NCBI GenBank assembly: GCA_037039685.1
Contig: JAWNGF010000003.1
Coordinates: 1,426,001 to 1,490,000, forward strand
DNA length: 64,000 nt
Direction of reading: 5' to 3'
Source of the DNA: Ceratobasidium sp. AG-K
Lineage: Eukaryota > Basidiomycota > Agaricomycetes > Cantharellales > Ceratobasidiaceae
Below are positions 26,171-39,699 of the stretch, in pieces; position 1 is the first letter of the stretch, and each line of letters begins with the position of its first letter. Made by a program: the position numbers and the translations under genes. The notes beneath the pieces are model-generated. The model was not told the origin of the DNA and ran no database searches. It saw nothing but the letters and a program-made list of their open reading frames with translations.

Positions 26171-27810
26171 ATGGTGTGGATAATTTCATCCAGACACTGG
26201 GTCCGCTCAAACAAACGTTTTCTAGCTAGTCATTGCAGTACACGGAGGTGCAGGGAATCACTCGTCCGACAAGGACACCGAGGCTCTGATAAAAAAAGGG
26301 CTGAAAGAGTACGTAGCCATCGTACTCTTCGCATTTACCGTAGCTCCATAAACTCTGACACTACGTGCAGAGCTTGCCTTTCCGCTCAAAACAATTTCCG
26401 GGTCACGCAGGATCCATGCCAAGCTGTTCATGACTCGATTGTCGTATTAGAGAATAACCCGGGTTTCAACGCAGGTATATCAATTCCAGAACGTGGCGGC
26501 ATATTTTAATACACTGTCTGTAGGTACTGGATCCAACCTCACGATATCTGGAACCGTGGAATGTGATGCAGCAATCATGAATGCAGCTGAAGATTTTGGT
26601 GCAGTGGGTGCAATCAGTGGTAGGTCGCTTGGTGTTGCTCCTGTCTATATTACATTGGTTCTCTCATTTTGAAGGCGTCAAGAATCCTATCAAGTCTGCA
26701 TACAATATACTCATTGGATCCCAGAAGCCCGACCTACATGGTCGGATTCCCCCAATGTAATTATAAACCTACGTCGCTGTATCCAACCATAAGCTCCGAC
26801 TGAAGCTACTATGAACAGGTTGCTGGCGGGCAAGTTACCTACGGGTTGTACCCTGGAAGGAGTTGATATGATTACTCCGAGAAGTCGTGCTGAATGGGAA
26901 CGTTGGAAATCGGCTATCGAACTTGGTCAAACATCAAAGGCAATGCTTGACGACAACATTCTTCAGGATACTGTGGGCGCTATAGCGTGCACGATCGACG
27001 GAGATGTATCAGCTGGTGTTTCGAGGTCTGTGTATAACTGTGCGAAGCCTTGTTGGTATGTGACCCAATGTATCTCAGTGGCGGAATACTCCTTAAACCA
27101 GTTGGACGGGTAGGCGAGGTGTGTATATGCTATCTTCTTTGTGGGCCAAAGTTGATGGGCAATTAGGCTGCATGCTTTGGTGCAGGCTGCTGGGCTAGTG
27201 GTGCGAGGGACTCCTTGAACGCGGTGGCATGCAGTATCTCGGGTGGGTTCGTAAATTTCCAAGGTGTCGAGGTGCTCCTATCCTTTGGTGCGAAGTTTAG
27301 GTGCAGGCGAAATGGTTATGAGAGCTTTTTTGGCCAAGGAACTTGCAGAAGCCGTCCGCCGTCCTGACTGCGATACCCATGAAGAAATTGAGCGAACTCT
27401 GATAAAGTTCACAGGTGTGATCTATATCCATACTAAAGACCTTTTCCATAACAGCGCCTTTCGGAAGATATGTGTGCTGCGCGTCATAGTGAACATGCCA
27501 ACGCCGGAATAATTTTGATAGTCACAGAACCCCGCGAAGGTGGTTCGATCAGAGGTGAGTGGCCAAGTTAACTAAATAGTTAAATTCGGCTAACTAGATT
27601 CGAAGCGCGCTTGTGGTGCGGGTTCACTACGAGTAGCTTCGCTGTCGCCTATGCAGCTTCCATTAACAGGACGCCAAAGGTGATTCTAGGTATAGCTATC
27701 CTAACACCAGTTGCTCAGGCTTTAGACAGGCCATTATTCTTCGACGACCAAGCCGTGATCGCAATAAACCAGGACTATATATCACTTCACTTCCTGTAGA
27801 TCTTGACTGA
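26171..27810 (+). CDS. Taspase-1-like threonine-type N-terminal nucleophile hydrolase
   Basis: This belongs to the asparaginase type 2/taspase family, whose members mature by self-cleavage before a Thr. The alpha half has VIAVHGGAGNHSSDKDTE, AVHDSIVVLENNPGFNAG and GTGSNLTISGTVECDAAI. The cleavage motif LQDTVGAIACTIDGD supplies the nucleophile Thr, and VSSGGILLKPVGRVGEAACF follows across introns. FTTSSFAVAYAASI near the end resembles the taspase C-terminal segment and not plain asparaginase. The gene has ten or more small exons. The only start that fits is ATG at 26171-26173, directly before donor GTGTGG, so the first coding exon would be just the start codon. The last introns near 27430-27735 required choosing among alternative sites. 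Specificity (protein cleavage or isoaspartyl peptide hydrolysis) cannot be decided. Confidence 0.85.
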
Positions 27811-27853
27811 CTAGAGCCAATGTTGAACATATGAATTGACTGAAGCACTTTCG

Positions 27854-28631
27854 TCACAACCGGGTACCATGAAACCAATCCAAAAGTCCTATTGTTCCAA
27901 AATTTCCGACAAATTTCTGATGATGTAGGTCGTGAGACTGTGCTGCGCGCCTTAGAAAGTCGTGGCCGCTGTGTACGAATGTCGTTTCCAGTAGCTCGAT
28001 TGCCAGAAATACCCAGAAAGTGAGTATATGACAATTCAGAGCCCGGGGAGGTAAGCTGATGGGGATTATGTTAGAGAAGATGTGTTCAATGGGATGAGCG
28101 TATTGCGCGGCCAAGGCGAAAGGCGCGGTGAACTTGTGGTGTTGCTTGTGGATTTGTACGTAGAATGCCTTGCTATGTAAAAGCCGATGGGAATAGTAGA
28201 AGAGTACCTAATACGAGGTGAGCACTGAGGGCTTTTTCGTTTCTCTTCTTTTCACTTACCTCTCGCATCAGCATGCAGGCTGCCACGTTGGATATCAACT
28301 CGCTCCAAGATGGTACTCTCTCTTCAACCCGATAACTTGGCCGTCCGAATAATATCATTAAGCCAGCGTGAAGTGCTACCGCCATCGTTTGGTTAGAAAA
28401 TACTGTGCGGAAACATCTGATTGCATCTTCGCGAGTTACCGGCTTCTCCTTGGGTTGTAGTTGATGCTGGCGCGCAAACTTTGGCGCAAGCACGGAGAGT
28501 GCAGAGAAAGCAACCACAGATCCGTAGAAGAACACGATTTGGACTATCAAGGTTCCAACAAGTTCGATGGTCTGGTCCGAATGGGAGTGCAAAACGGCGG
28601 ACCATACAGGCTGAATCTGATTTAGAGCCAT
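27854..28631 (-). CDS. Fatty-acid-hydroxylase/sterol-desaturase superfamily membrane enzyme, FAXDC2-like
   Basis: This is a di-iron membrane oxygenase of the ERG25/SUR2/FAXDC2 superfamily, expected in the endoplasmic reticulum. Three histidine boxes are visible: SHRLLH (HxxxH type), HKQHHKF, and [13 protein letters not shown] with HSGHD before it. Membrane segments occur around [20 protein letters not shown] and [19 protein letters not shown]. It has two exons, joined as [15 protein letters not shown]. The protein ends at LDWFHGTRL, right after the usual HGT motif, so it is on the short side for the superfamily. Its stop lies 43 bases from the convergent taspase stop, so the transcripts probably overlap. 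The substrate (sterol, sphingoid base or fatty acid) is not identifiable. Confidence 0.87.
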
Positions 28632-29000
28632 TTTTGTAAAATCAATAAATCACAGGATGTACGATTCGAGGATTTTGAAGAGGGGTGCGTAGGGCGAGCG
28701 CTCCGCTCCCCGTTTTATAACGTATCGGCACATTTTCAGCATCTGCTATGATCGCGTCAAGATGACCCACGGGAACGACTACACCCGTGGGGGACACACG
28801 TGAGGGCGATACTTTGACGCATATAGGCAGCCCACGGTGGATTTGTGATTTGCCCACTCCAGGTGACAGCCGGCTTCTTGGCCGTGATTTACAATTTGCC
28901 CTGGTCTTTGATTTGCTCTCGCTAAGCTAGTGCTACTCGTACAAATAATTTATAAGGGTGCGCGATAGCAAACAGTCCAAATTCGAGGTACACTAGACTC
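28632..29000. other. Intergenic region between two minus-strand genes
   Basis: These 369 bases hold the promoter of the hydroxylase gene and the presumed 3' UTR of the disordered-protein gene upstream of it. The sequence around 28770-28805 contains repeated CACC/CACGTG-like words, but nothing I can name with confidence. Confidence 0.4.
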
Positions 29001-31967
29001 TTAGGCACGAGAAACATTCTGAGGCAAGCTATCCGATCGGCTCCGCTGGGTGCCCTTCTTCCGCCCGCCCTGCTGCAAGGATACTTTACGAGTATTGGCT
29101 TCGTTTCCCTTATTGGTCCGGTCATTTTCCTTCAACAACGAGGTGGATTGTAGTATCGGGGTGTCTGGGACCACTCGCTTTCCCCCTTTCCGGCTACGGC
29201 GACGGTTCGGCGAGGATGACTTGTTCGAAGCGCTTGTTGTAGGTTTGTTACTCGAAGCGAACGTAGGAGCGGTGTTGATAGGGGCATCCTGGCGTTGAAG
29301 CCGTGAAGTCGAGTTTGAGGGAGGATCAACAAAGGAAGAACGTTGAGCGGGCGCCACTTTTACTTCCCTGGTAGGCTGGGTATGTACACATGGAGAAGGA
29401 AGCAAAGTATTGTCCCCATTTTGCTCGCTCAGGGGAAGGGATCCAGCATGCTGGCGTTGGCGTAGCTTCAAAAGCGGGATGGACTTGACGTTGCATAAAG
29501 AACCAGAGCCCGAGGTTGTCACCGAAGGGGGGAGCTGGGCCAACCGAGCCTGGGTGAGAATTGGCATACTTGCGGCGTCCTGTAAGAGAGACGGAACATC
29601 ATCGGGTCCCTGAGAATGAGTCAGTTGGGGGGTACTTTGACCAACTACATGAGGCGGGGGTGCGTGAATGGACTTGGTTAGGGGCCGAAACTGGGGTGCG
29701 AAAGTTGGTAAGGCGGTATTCAGAGGTGTTGGGAGTCCGCGGGGCTTGAATGGTACGCCGAACCGACGGAGTTGGTCCAAAGTTTGCTGACGCGATGCGA
29801 GCGGCGCGGAAGGTTGAGGCGTCGCCGGCTATGTGCAAGGTTAAATTCCTCGCTCTACGCATATAGCCTATGATATGAACTCACCTGAGTAGCACGGGCC
29901 TTTTCGACTTGGGCAAGCAAGATCGCAGAGAGATCGGCCGGTAGACGACTAGAAGCAGAGATCCCGGGCTGAACCGTCGAGGTCGGATTGGCTAAGGGTT
30001 TAGAGAGAATCGGCGGTCCATCCCTGACAGACGAACTTGCACTAGCGGCGTCTAGGAATCGTACGTGCTTTTCCCTCGAGCTCAGTAGAGCTTCTGGCTG
30101 CTCGATCCGACAAGTGATGGGTTCGGTTTGGTGCATAGCCGAGTGTACCTACGTGGTTCCTTCGGTGACCAAAGCAACTACAAGTTTGTTGCAATACTCA
30201 CATTGGGCGAGCTGGACCTAACGGTATTGCCGTCGACGTCGCCTTTCTTTGGATCATACGTGTTTGGTCGAGTTATGCGTAAGGAGTTAGTATTCGGACG
30301 TGGAGGGTCGGTCGCGCTTGGCTTGTTCGCTACGGACTGGCCTTTAGAACCCATATGAGCCGACGCGGGAACCATTCTTGTATCGGTTTCGGATAGACCC
30401 CAAATCACCCCGTCTAGCGTCTGAAGATCATCCAGAACAACGCCCTCGGCTCCTCTGCACAAACGCATGTGAAATTACGGGAGTTGCTAAAAAAACTCAA
30501 AACTCACGAAGGGCAACGCGCATAAGGAAGACTCGGCGGACCGTGTAGGGCGGGAATGGGCTTTGGAGGGTCGAAGAAAATCCAGTCTGAAATTTTAACA
30601 CACATATATATATTCAAATGTCAGAATCATACCGCGGTTAAGAGACAACATACCTGAGTCCTGGCATGTATAAGTATCTTTCGCATCAGAAATGCAACCA
30701 GCAGCGTCGCTTGATTCTCCTGTCATCACATAATCCTCGCGCTGGACCCTTTCACGGGTTTGTTGCTGCGAGATTTCGGTGTGCAGTGGTAGATAGTCCT
30801 GTGAGTCACTGATTGAGGCATCTGCGATGGGATCGATCGTCGCAGTGTCGAAAGCAGAGACTGATGAAGTTTTGGGTGCACTCCGCAAGAAAGCGCGTGG
30901 AACTCTTGGGATTGACGAAAGAAAGACCTGCAAAGCGCGCTCGATCAACAGTCGGGTTTACAGCGGAGGCTACAAAGTACATACCACGGACTCGGGTGAA
31001 GTAGAACGAGATGTGGCGCTTAGAGCGGCTGACGAACGGCTATACCGACTTTGTGCATCCGAGGTGGCTTGATGCAACATGGCCAGAACCTCATCCTCCG
31101 AGTCAGCCTCGTGCGAGACATCTTCGCGAATCGCTGCCAAAGGTCTGTCTCGTGGCAAAGATCGCTCGAGTCCAGTCGTCAGCGGGGATAGATCAAAAGA
31201 CTTGAACGAAGGTGGAGTATAATAAAAGCTATCTGGCGCCGTATAGAGGTCCTTCCGAGGGATACTGCCCGACGTTGTCTGAGGGCGTGCCTGAAGGGAT
31301 AGTTCCGGCGTGACGCTCAGAGCGGGAAAGCTCAGAACGGAAGCTAATGAAGCGAATGAGCTCTGAGAGAGGTTAGCGCTTGTCCCTTCAGACTCTACAA
31401 ACATTGGGGATAGGGGCGCACGCTTCAGACGCGCAGGAGAAGATACAGATCGAAGGTTACGCAGTGCTTCGAGGAAAGGATTGCGGTTCTGAGACCATTC
31501 TGGGAGGGAAACGACGCGTGCTTGAGGGTGAGGCGTCAGCTGGAGCGGAAGACGCGGTCTGGGATACGGGGTCGAATGTATGCGGTGATATCCAGCTATT
31601 CCATGCATCAGCACTCATGTTTCGGAAAGATATGACGCACCAGAGACTTACGAGAAGTGTGAGAACCACTGTTAACACGAGCTTCCTCGATTAAATCCGT
31701 GGTTGGTGTCCCTGGGACCGAATCGCCGAACGACGCGCCGGACACTCTCCGACCGGTCGGCGAGGGTGAACCTGGTTGGCCTAGTCCAGGTACCGAATCT
31801 TCAGAATCATCGAAACTTGGCGAAGACGCAATATCTTGGCCGCATGACACCATATCGGATTTATATCTCCCGATGGTTGGTGTGGCGCACGATTTTTGAG
31901 TCGCCAAGTCAATTTCCCCTGGAGAGATATGGCGGTCAGCGTCCGAATCGCACTGCTCGGGATGCAT
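29001..31967 (-). CDS. Large Ser/Pro-rich, mostly disordered protein of unknown function
   Basis: I do not recognise a domain. From ATG 31967 (MHPEQCDSDADRHISP) about seven exons join on the minus strand, with junctions near 31640, 30960, 30650, 30460, 30150 and 29850. The protein is rich in Ser, Pro, Thr and Arg with many SP/TP sites (SPSFDDSEDSVPGLG, LKRAPLSPMFVESEG), as in phosphorylated regulatory proteins. Segments with more order are SEDEVLAMLHQATSDAQSRY, DLQTLDGVIWGLSETDTRM and PADLSAILLAQVEKARATQ. The C-terminus is Lys/Arg-rich (SSSPNRRRSRKGGKRVVPDT), a plausible nuclear-localisation region. Exon borders are approximate. Its divergent neighbour is MET3, 358 bases away. Confidence 0.6.
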
Positions 31968-32325
31968 AGTTATAAAAGAGAAAAATAGGGAGCTCGGTAA
32001 GAGTGGTAGTCAGAATGAGCGGGACAAGGATTGACATTCTCCTTTTATAGATTCCAAATGCGGAAGATCACCAAGACGTCGGTTTAGGGCGGGCTGATTG
32101 GTAGTTTTAATTTAGGGCCGGCGCTTGAGAGTTGAACACCAAGCATCAACGCCCAGAGAGCAATTCCAGATAGTATTCGGAATTCGGATAGTTTCGCACT
32201 TACTCTTGAGCACGCCATCCACTCGCGATTGATATTTTAGAATGCCCGAGCCCTACGAAATTCTTATTCATTCGCCCCAATTCCCACTGCACCACCAGCT
32301 CTTTCAATAATACTCCTCATTCAAA
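31968..32325. promoter_or_regulatory. Divergent promoter region between the disordered-protein gene and MET3
   Basis: This 358-base gap carries an inverted CCAAT box (ATTGG at 32097-32101), about 225 bases before the MET3 ATG, and a pyrimidine-rich stretch just before that ATG. TATA-like words occur near 31970 and 32045. I find no clear sulfur-regulator (CYS3/MET4-type) palindrome. Confidence 0.4.
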
Positions 32326-34572
<2,247 letters not shown>

Positions 34573-34760
34573 ATGGCTCCATGTTTTTTATTTGCTTTGT
34601 TCTTGTAATAAGAGTACCTGAAATGAATAGATGTACAAACGTGACCACGAGTGATCGACTCCGGGCTCGGCCGGAACTAGTGTTTACCGAATAAAATTCG
34701 AGTGCGCACAGGCACGCGACTTTCTTACCTCTATCACCCTCACCGGATCGATAGCGTAGC

Positions 34761-36952
34761 ATGCTCGCTGCACGCACTAAACTTGGTGTCCGCACTACTT
34801 TGCGCTCCACTACCACATCCTTCTCGACGCTATCTGCTGCCCGTAACTCGGCGCTACCCCGCGTTCTCCGTCCATCTACAGCCCGCGTCTCTGTCCCACC
34901 TCGACCAGTCGTTCAATTTGCAGTCAGAATGTCCCACGGTTTTGGCGAAAGCGCTGTTCGCCCTGAACCCGACCAGGTCGTAAAAGGTTCGCGAAATTCA
35001 CGTTGGGGTAGCCCACTGCTCACGCTTCTAAAGATATCGCCGATTACGTCCACGATTTCAATGTCACCTCTGAATTGGCGTTGGAGACCGCCCACCTGTG
35101 CTTGATCGACACGATTGGGTGCGGTCTGGAGGGCCTCCGTTTCAAGGAGTGCGAGCGTCTCCTTGGTCCGGTCGTTGAAGGAACTGTTGTCCCAAATGGT
35201 CGGTTCTCACATTCATCCTGCCAACTGGTGTCCAATATCCCGAGTTAGGTACCAAGGTTCCAGGAACAAACTACCAGCTCGATCCCATCCGCGGGGCATT
35301 TAACATTGGAACGATGATCAGGTGGTTGGACTTCAACGACTGTTGGCTTGCAGCTGAGTGTACGTCAAAATTGATGATATTTTGACGTACGAGTCCTAAT
35401 TGTGTGATAGGGGGCCATCCATCCGATAACCTTGGTGCCATTCTCGCGGTCGCCGATCATCTCGCTAGGCAAGGACAACCCTTGACTGTTAAGGATGTCC
35501 TGGAGAGCATGGTCAAGGCGCACGAAATTCAAGGACAGCTTGCGTTACTCAACTCGTTCAACCGTGTCGGGTTGGATCACGTTGTTCTTGTCAAGGTTGC
35601 CTCTACTGCCGTCGTTAGCAAGCTACTGTGCGCAAACTAATTACTATAATCGCTCACGACACGTAAACTGACTCATCTGCAGTGGACTCACTCGTGAACA
35701 AACGATTGACGCAGTCTCCCAGGCTTGGGTGGACGGCCAATCTCTCCGGACATACCGCCACGCGCCCAACACTGGATCTCGCAAGTCTTGGGCCGCTGGC
35801 GATGCTTGCTCGCGTGCTGTTAACCTGGCTCTCCTTGTTAAGAAGGGTGAAATGGGTCTCCCGTCCGTGTTGACCGCAAAGACTTGGGGCTTCTATGATG
35901 TCCTGTTTAAGGTCAGTGCCTGGTGCAATGCATACATGGTACTTTCGCTTATGGTTTACCACCTACAGGGCAAGCCGTTCGAGTTCCAGATGAAGTATGG
36001 ATCGTACATCATGGAGAACATTCTCTTCAAGATCTCGTACCCCGCCGAGTTCCACGCGCAGACCGCGGTGGAGGCTGCGCATACTATCTACAAAAAGCTC
36101 CAGGATCTAGGCAAGACTTCCGACGACATCAAGAGTGTCCGCATTCGCACTCAAGAGGCTGCTATTCGGTGAGTGAACGGTACTTTAATGATCGAATCAG
36201 CAGCGCTAACGCTCGTTCAGCATTATTGACAAGCAGGGACCCCTCGACAACTTTGCTGATCGAGAGTACGTGGTTTATTCATCCTATCTATGGTTTTATT
36301 GACGAAGGATTTCGATTATTCAACAGCCATGCGATCAACTACATGGTTGCTTTCCCCTTGATCTACGGCCGCCTTACAACCGAAGACTAGTAAGTTTACT
36401 TTGTTAGATACAAATGGCTTTTCTGACATTAACCCAGCACCGACAAGGCTGCCGCTGACCCTCGTATTGACGCACTCCGTGGCAAGATTTTCTGCGTAGA
36501 AGACAAGCGATTCAGCGAGGAGTACCACGCCCCAGACAAGCGTTCGATCGGAAATGCCTTGCTCGTTGAGCTCAACGACGGGACCGTCTTGGATGAGGTT
36601 GAGGTTGAGTACCCAGTTGGCCATAAGCGCAGGGTGCGTAGTAGATAGATTCTGCCCCGGGCACAACTAATCTAAACGGTGAAACAGCGCGCTGAGGGAA
36701 CCCCATTGTTGATCGCCAAGTTCAAGAGGTAATCCAATACGCTAGAACTATTGAACTTCAACTAAACTTAATTTTCCGCCAGGCATATCGCCCCCCACTT
36801 TGACGATTCTCACCAATCCCAGTACGTAACGGAGTGAACTAATATCGCATTATTACTGACTTCCGGATAGGATCCTCAAGGCAGTCTCTGACCCCGCTGC
36901 ACTATCCAAAATGCCTGTGGACAAGTTTACGGATTTGTTCGTCAAGGCCTAG
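34761..36952 (+). CDS. PDH1: 2-Methylcitrate dehydratase, PrpD/PDH1 family, with mitochondrial presequence
   Basis: This enzyme dehydrates 2-methylcitrate to 2-methyl-cis-aconitate in the methylcitrate cycle that clears propionyl-CoA. The first 55 residues are Arg/Ser-rich without acidic residues ([20 protein letters not shown]), a typical mitochondrial presequence. A second in-frame ATG follows ([16 protein letters not shown]). PrpD motifs include [56 protein letters not shown] and [39 protein letters not shown] and [20 protein letters not shown] follow. It ends at KFTDLFVKA. All assembled introns are 45-65 bases. The gene starts 188 bases after the MET3 stop on the same strand; I see no functional link between them. 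Confidence 0.94.
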
Positions 36953-37289
36953 TCCTACCGTTGTATTATAAAATTGGCTGAAATAGCCCAACGCATATTA
37001 TGAACCTCTGAGTCAGCCGTGCCGCTGCAAGCCTGTAATCGTCTCTAGCACTTATTCAGGGAAAGTGATGATAACCGCGAAATTAAACAGTTAGTCGCGG
37101 TTGATCAGTTTATTCTGTCGCGATCGATGCATCAGCACGCCATACTGGGTGATTCGCTTGGTCATCCACGATCTTCTAAAACATAAATGCAGCGTCTCCT
37201 CATGACTTGCTTCAGTCTGCTTCGACCGGCTCCTTACTCGCTTTCCAGTATCATTCAATCTTGCTATCAACCGCCACCAACGATCCACC
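36953..37289. other. Intergenic region upstream of the aldo/keto reductase
   Basis: These 337 bases are AT-richer than the flanking coding DNA. They hold the 3' side of the methylcitrate dehydratase gene and the promoter of the next. No motif or open frame stands out. Confidence 0.4.
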
Positions 37290-38853
37290 ATGGCCCCTCA
37301 AGTGAAGGAATATGAGTGAGTACTTTCGTTTGTTCATATTATAATAAATATCTGCCGCTGACCGTGAAACCAGTCCTAAAAACATGATATTTCGTGTAGG
37401 ACGCCTGGCTACCTGGTCAAAGAGAAACCAACTGATAGCTTCGATAGCGTCTAGGAAAATCTGGACTTCGAGTACCAATCCTTTCTTTGGGTAGCTGGTT
37501 GAGCTACGGCGGCAGTGTACACGGATCCCAAGTAAACGATATCATCAAGACCGCGTATGAAGCTGGAATCAATTTGTAGGCAGACTGCACTATTTTAGGG
37601 TAGAGATCGCTGACCGGTCGAACTCAGCTTTGATACTGCGGAGAACTATGGTAATGGTCAGTCAGAGATCGAAGTGGGTCGGGCGATCAAGGAACTTGGA
37701 TTGCGCCGTACGTCGTTGATCGTTAGCACTAAGTTGTGCAATGGCGTGGGGCGCAAAGGCCCTAATGACCGCGGCTTATCGAGGCGAGTGCTCCAGAACG
37801 GTAGAACACGCATATATTGTAACTTAGTGATTCCCACAGAAAGCATCTGGTCGAGGGAATGACAGAAAGTTTGGAGCGCTTGCAATTGGATTATGGTATA
37901 GTAGTCCCATACCATCACTTTGAGCGCATACAGCTAACTATTTTTTCAAAGTTGATATTGGTACCGATTTTTTAGAAAGTCAACTTTGAAGTACTAAGTA
38001 TTCTCTTTGTTAGTTTTTGCTCACGACCCGGACCCCAATGTGCCCATGCTTGAAATCGTTCAGACATTTACATGGCTAATCAACCAAGGGAAGGCTTTTT
38101 ACTGGGGTATGCTACTAGTTGGATTTCCCCCTGAATCGTGTTAAATGACCTTGCTGGTGCTCAGGAACCAGTGATTGGAGTGCCCTTCAGATCGAAGAGG
38201 CGCATCATATTGCTCACGCTCATGGGTTGGTCGCCCCTGTCGTTGAACAGTCTTGCTACAACGCATTTAACCGGAAACGGGTCGAGGAAGAATACCAGGT
38301 AAAGCCCCTCAGTCCTATTATAACAGCTTTCTTCAACTTTCCTGTAGCATCTATATGATCGATATGGATATGGTCTCACGACGTACAGCGTAAGTCAACT
38401 TCACATCCGAGATGACGCCAAATTGACTTGCACACTTAGCCTCTGGATGGTGGATTTTTGACGGGCAAATATAACTCCGGAGAAATCCCTCAGGATTCAC
38501 GCTACGCTACTAGTCAGAGCGATCCATGGATCGCTAAGCTCCGTGAGCTATTGCAGTCTGACAAGGGCAAGGAACGGATCGCCAAAGTCAAGAAGCTCGA
38601 AGCCATTGCGAACGAGTTGCAAACTGACCTAGCTACACTGTCGATCGCATGGGTGATGAAGAACCCGCATGTAGGTGTCCTTTTCCGTCGGCGAGATCAA
38701 TAATTAAATCACCACATTATCAAGGTTTCGACTCTCATCCTCGGAGCCACCCGTGTGTCGCAGATTGAATCCAACCTCAAGGCGCTCGAGCTCCTGCCCA
38801 AGATCACCAACGAGGTCTATGAGAAAATAGGTGATATATTTAAGATCGAGTGA
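37290..38853 (+). CDS. Aldo/keto reductase, potassium-channel beta-subunit-like
   Basis: This is an NADPH-dependent oxidoreductase of the AKR6/Kv-beta-like group. Assembled motifs are [40 protein letters not shown] with the catalytic Asp and Tyr, LIVSTKL with the active-site Lys, [33 protein letters not shown] and [19 protein letters not shown]. The C-terminal cofactor segment is [20 protein letters not shown]. The gene has many introns. One exon is only 9 bases (37952-37960, completing YVDIV), and the intron at 37784-37839 appears to use a GC donor (AG|GCGAGT), since the only GT nearby breaks the KHLVEGM frame. The stop is 51 bases from the convergent POC4 stop. The physiological substrate is unknown. 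Confidence 0.92.
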
Positions 38854-38904
38854 GCTCCGTCGAAATCATAACGAGATCTCTTGAATAAATACTTGAAACG
38901 AATT

Positions 38905-39546
38905 CTATTGTTCAAACGACTTCAGTGTTGCCAAAAGGTGCTTTTCCACCTGAAGTAAGAAGTGTGATGTTTGTCCCGATGCATTGACTGCCGTTGGCAC
39001 ATCGAGTGACAGAAATATCTGTTTCTTGAATCGGCGGGCTAAAATCGACTTAGTACATAAGGTGCGCGGGTGTATGGTTAACCCCCGCTTACCTAGTCTC
39101 TGGCTGACCGCCAAGGAGTCATCCGAGTCTCTGGAACGAAACACCGGTACGCCAAGTACTGGAGTTGATAGCTAGGTAAGCGGAATCAATGCGGGATGTC
39201 TAGCACAGTATTGCTTGTCGCTGACCTGTCTAGATGGCATGGCACAAGCGAAATCCTTTGCGAAGGAACCACCCTGCATCACTTGGGCAACGAGTGCCTC
39301 GACTGACTGGGAATCTGAGATCGTTTCTTGTGCATTAACCTCATCGTCAGCGAGAATACCGCCTCCCGTCTGAGATGGCGGAGGACCCGATGAGCTAGGT
39401 TTATCAACCGTCCCCCCAACCCAAATAAAGTACGAGTCGACTAGGTGTGTAATATGTGAGACTATGTTGGTTCCATTTTCAATATCAGAGGATTCTGAGA
39501 AATGGGAACTGATCCTAAAAGGAGGTGCTGATATGCTTGTTTGCAT
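38905..39546 (-). CDS. POC4: Proteasome assembly chaperone 4 homologue
   Basis: PAC4/Poc4 pairs with PAC3/Poc3 to help build the alpha ring of the 20S proteasome. Three exons give about 170 residues. The first has IVSHITHLVDSYFIWVGGT, which matches the chaperone beta-strand core with its SxFxWxG pattern, and FAKDFACAMPSR. The third has KKQIFLSLDVPTAVNASGQT and ends in EKHLLATLKSFEQ. The junctions PSRQ|LSTPVL and QRL|ARRFKK keep frame. Small chaperones of this kind are often missed, so the call rests on fold-pattern similarity and size and not on a catalytic motif. Confidence 0.78.
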
Positions 39547-39699
39547 TAGGTTGAGTGGTGGTTAGCCCAAGAGGCTGCTTTATCACGTGCACACAGCCCA
39601 TGCTGGGTGGAGAATAGGTACAATTAGATATGCTATTACAGTGTCATACGACTATATATTGATATCTCAAACAAGGAGAACGCACAACGAAAGCAAACA

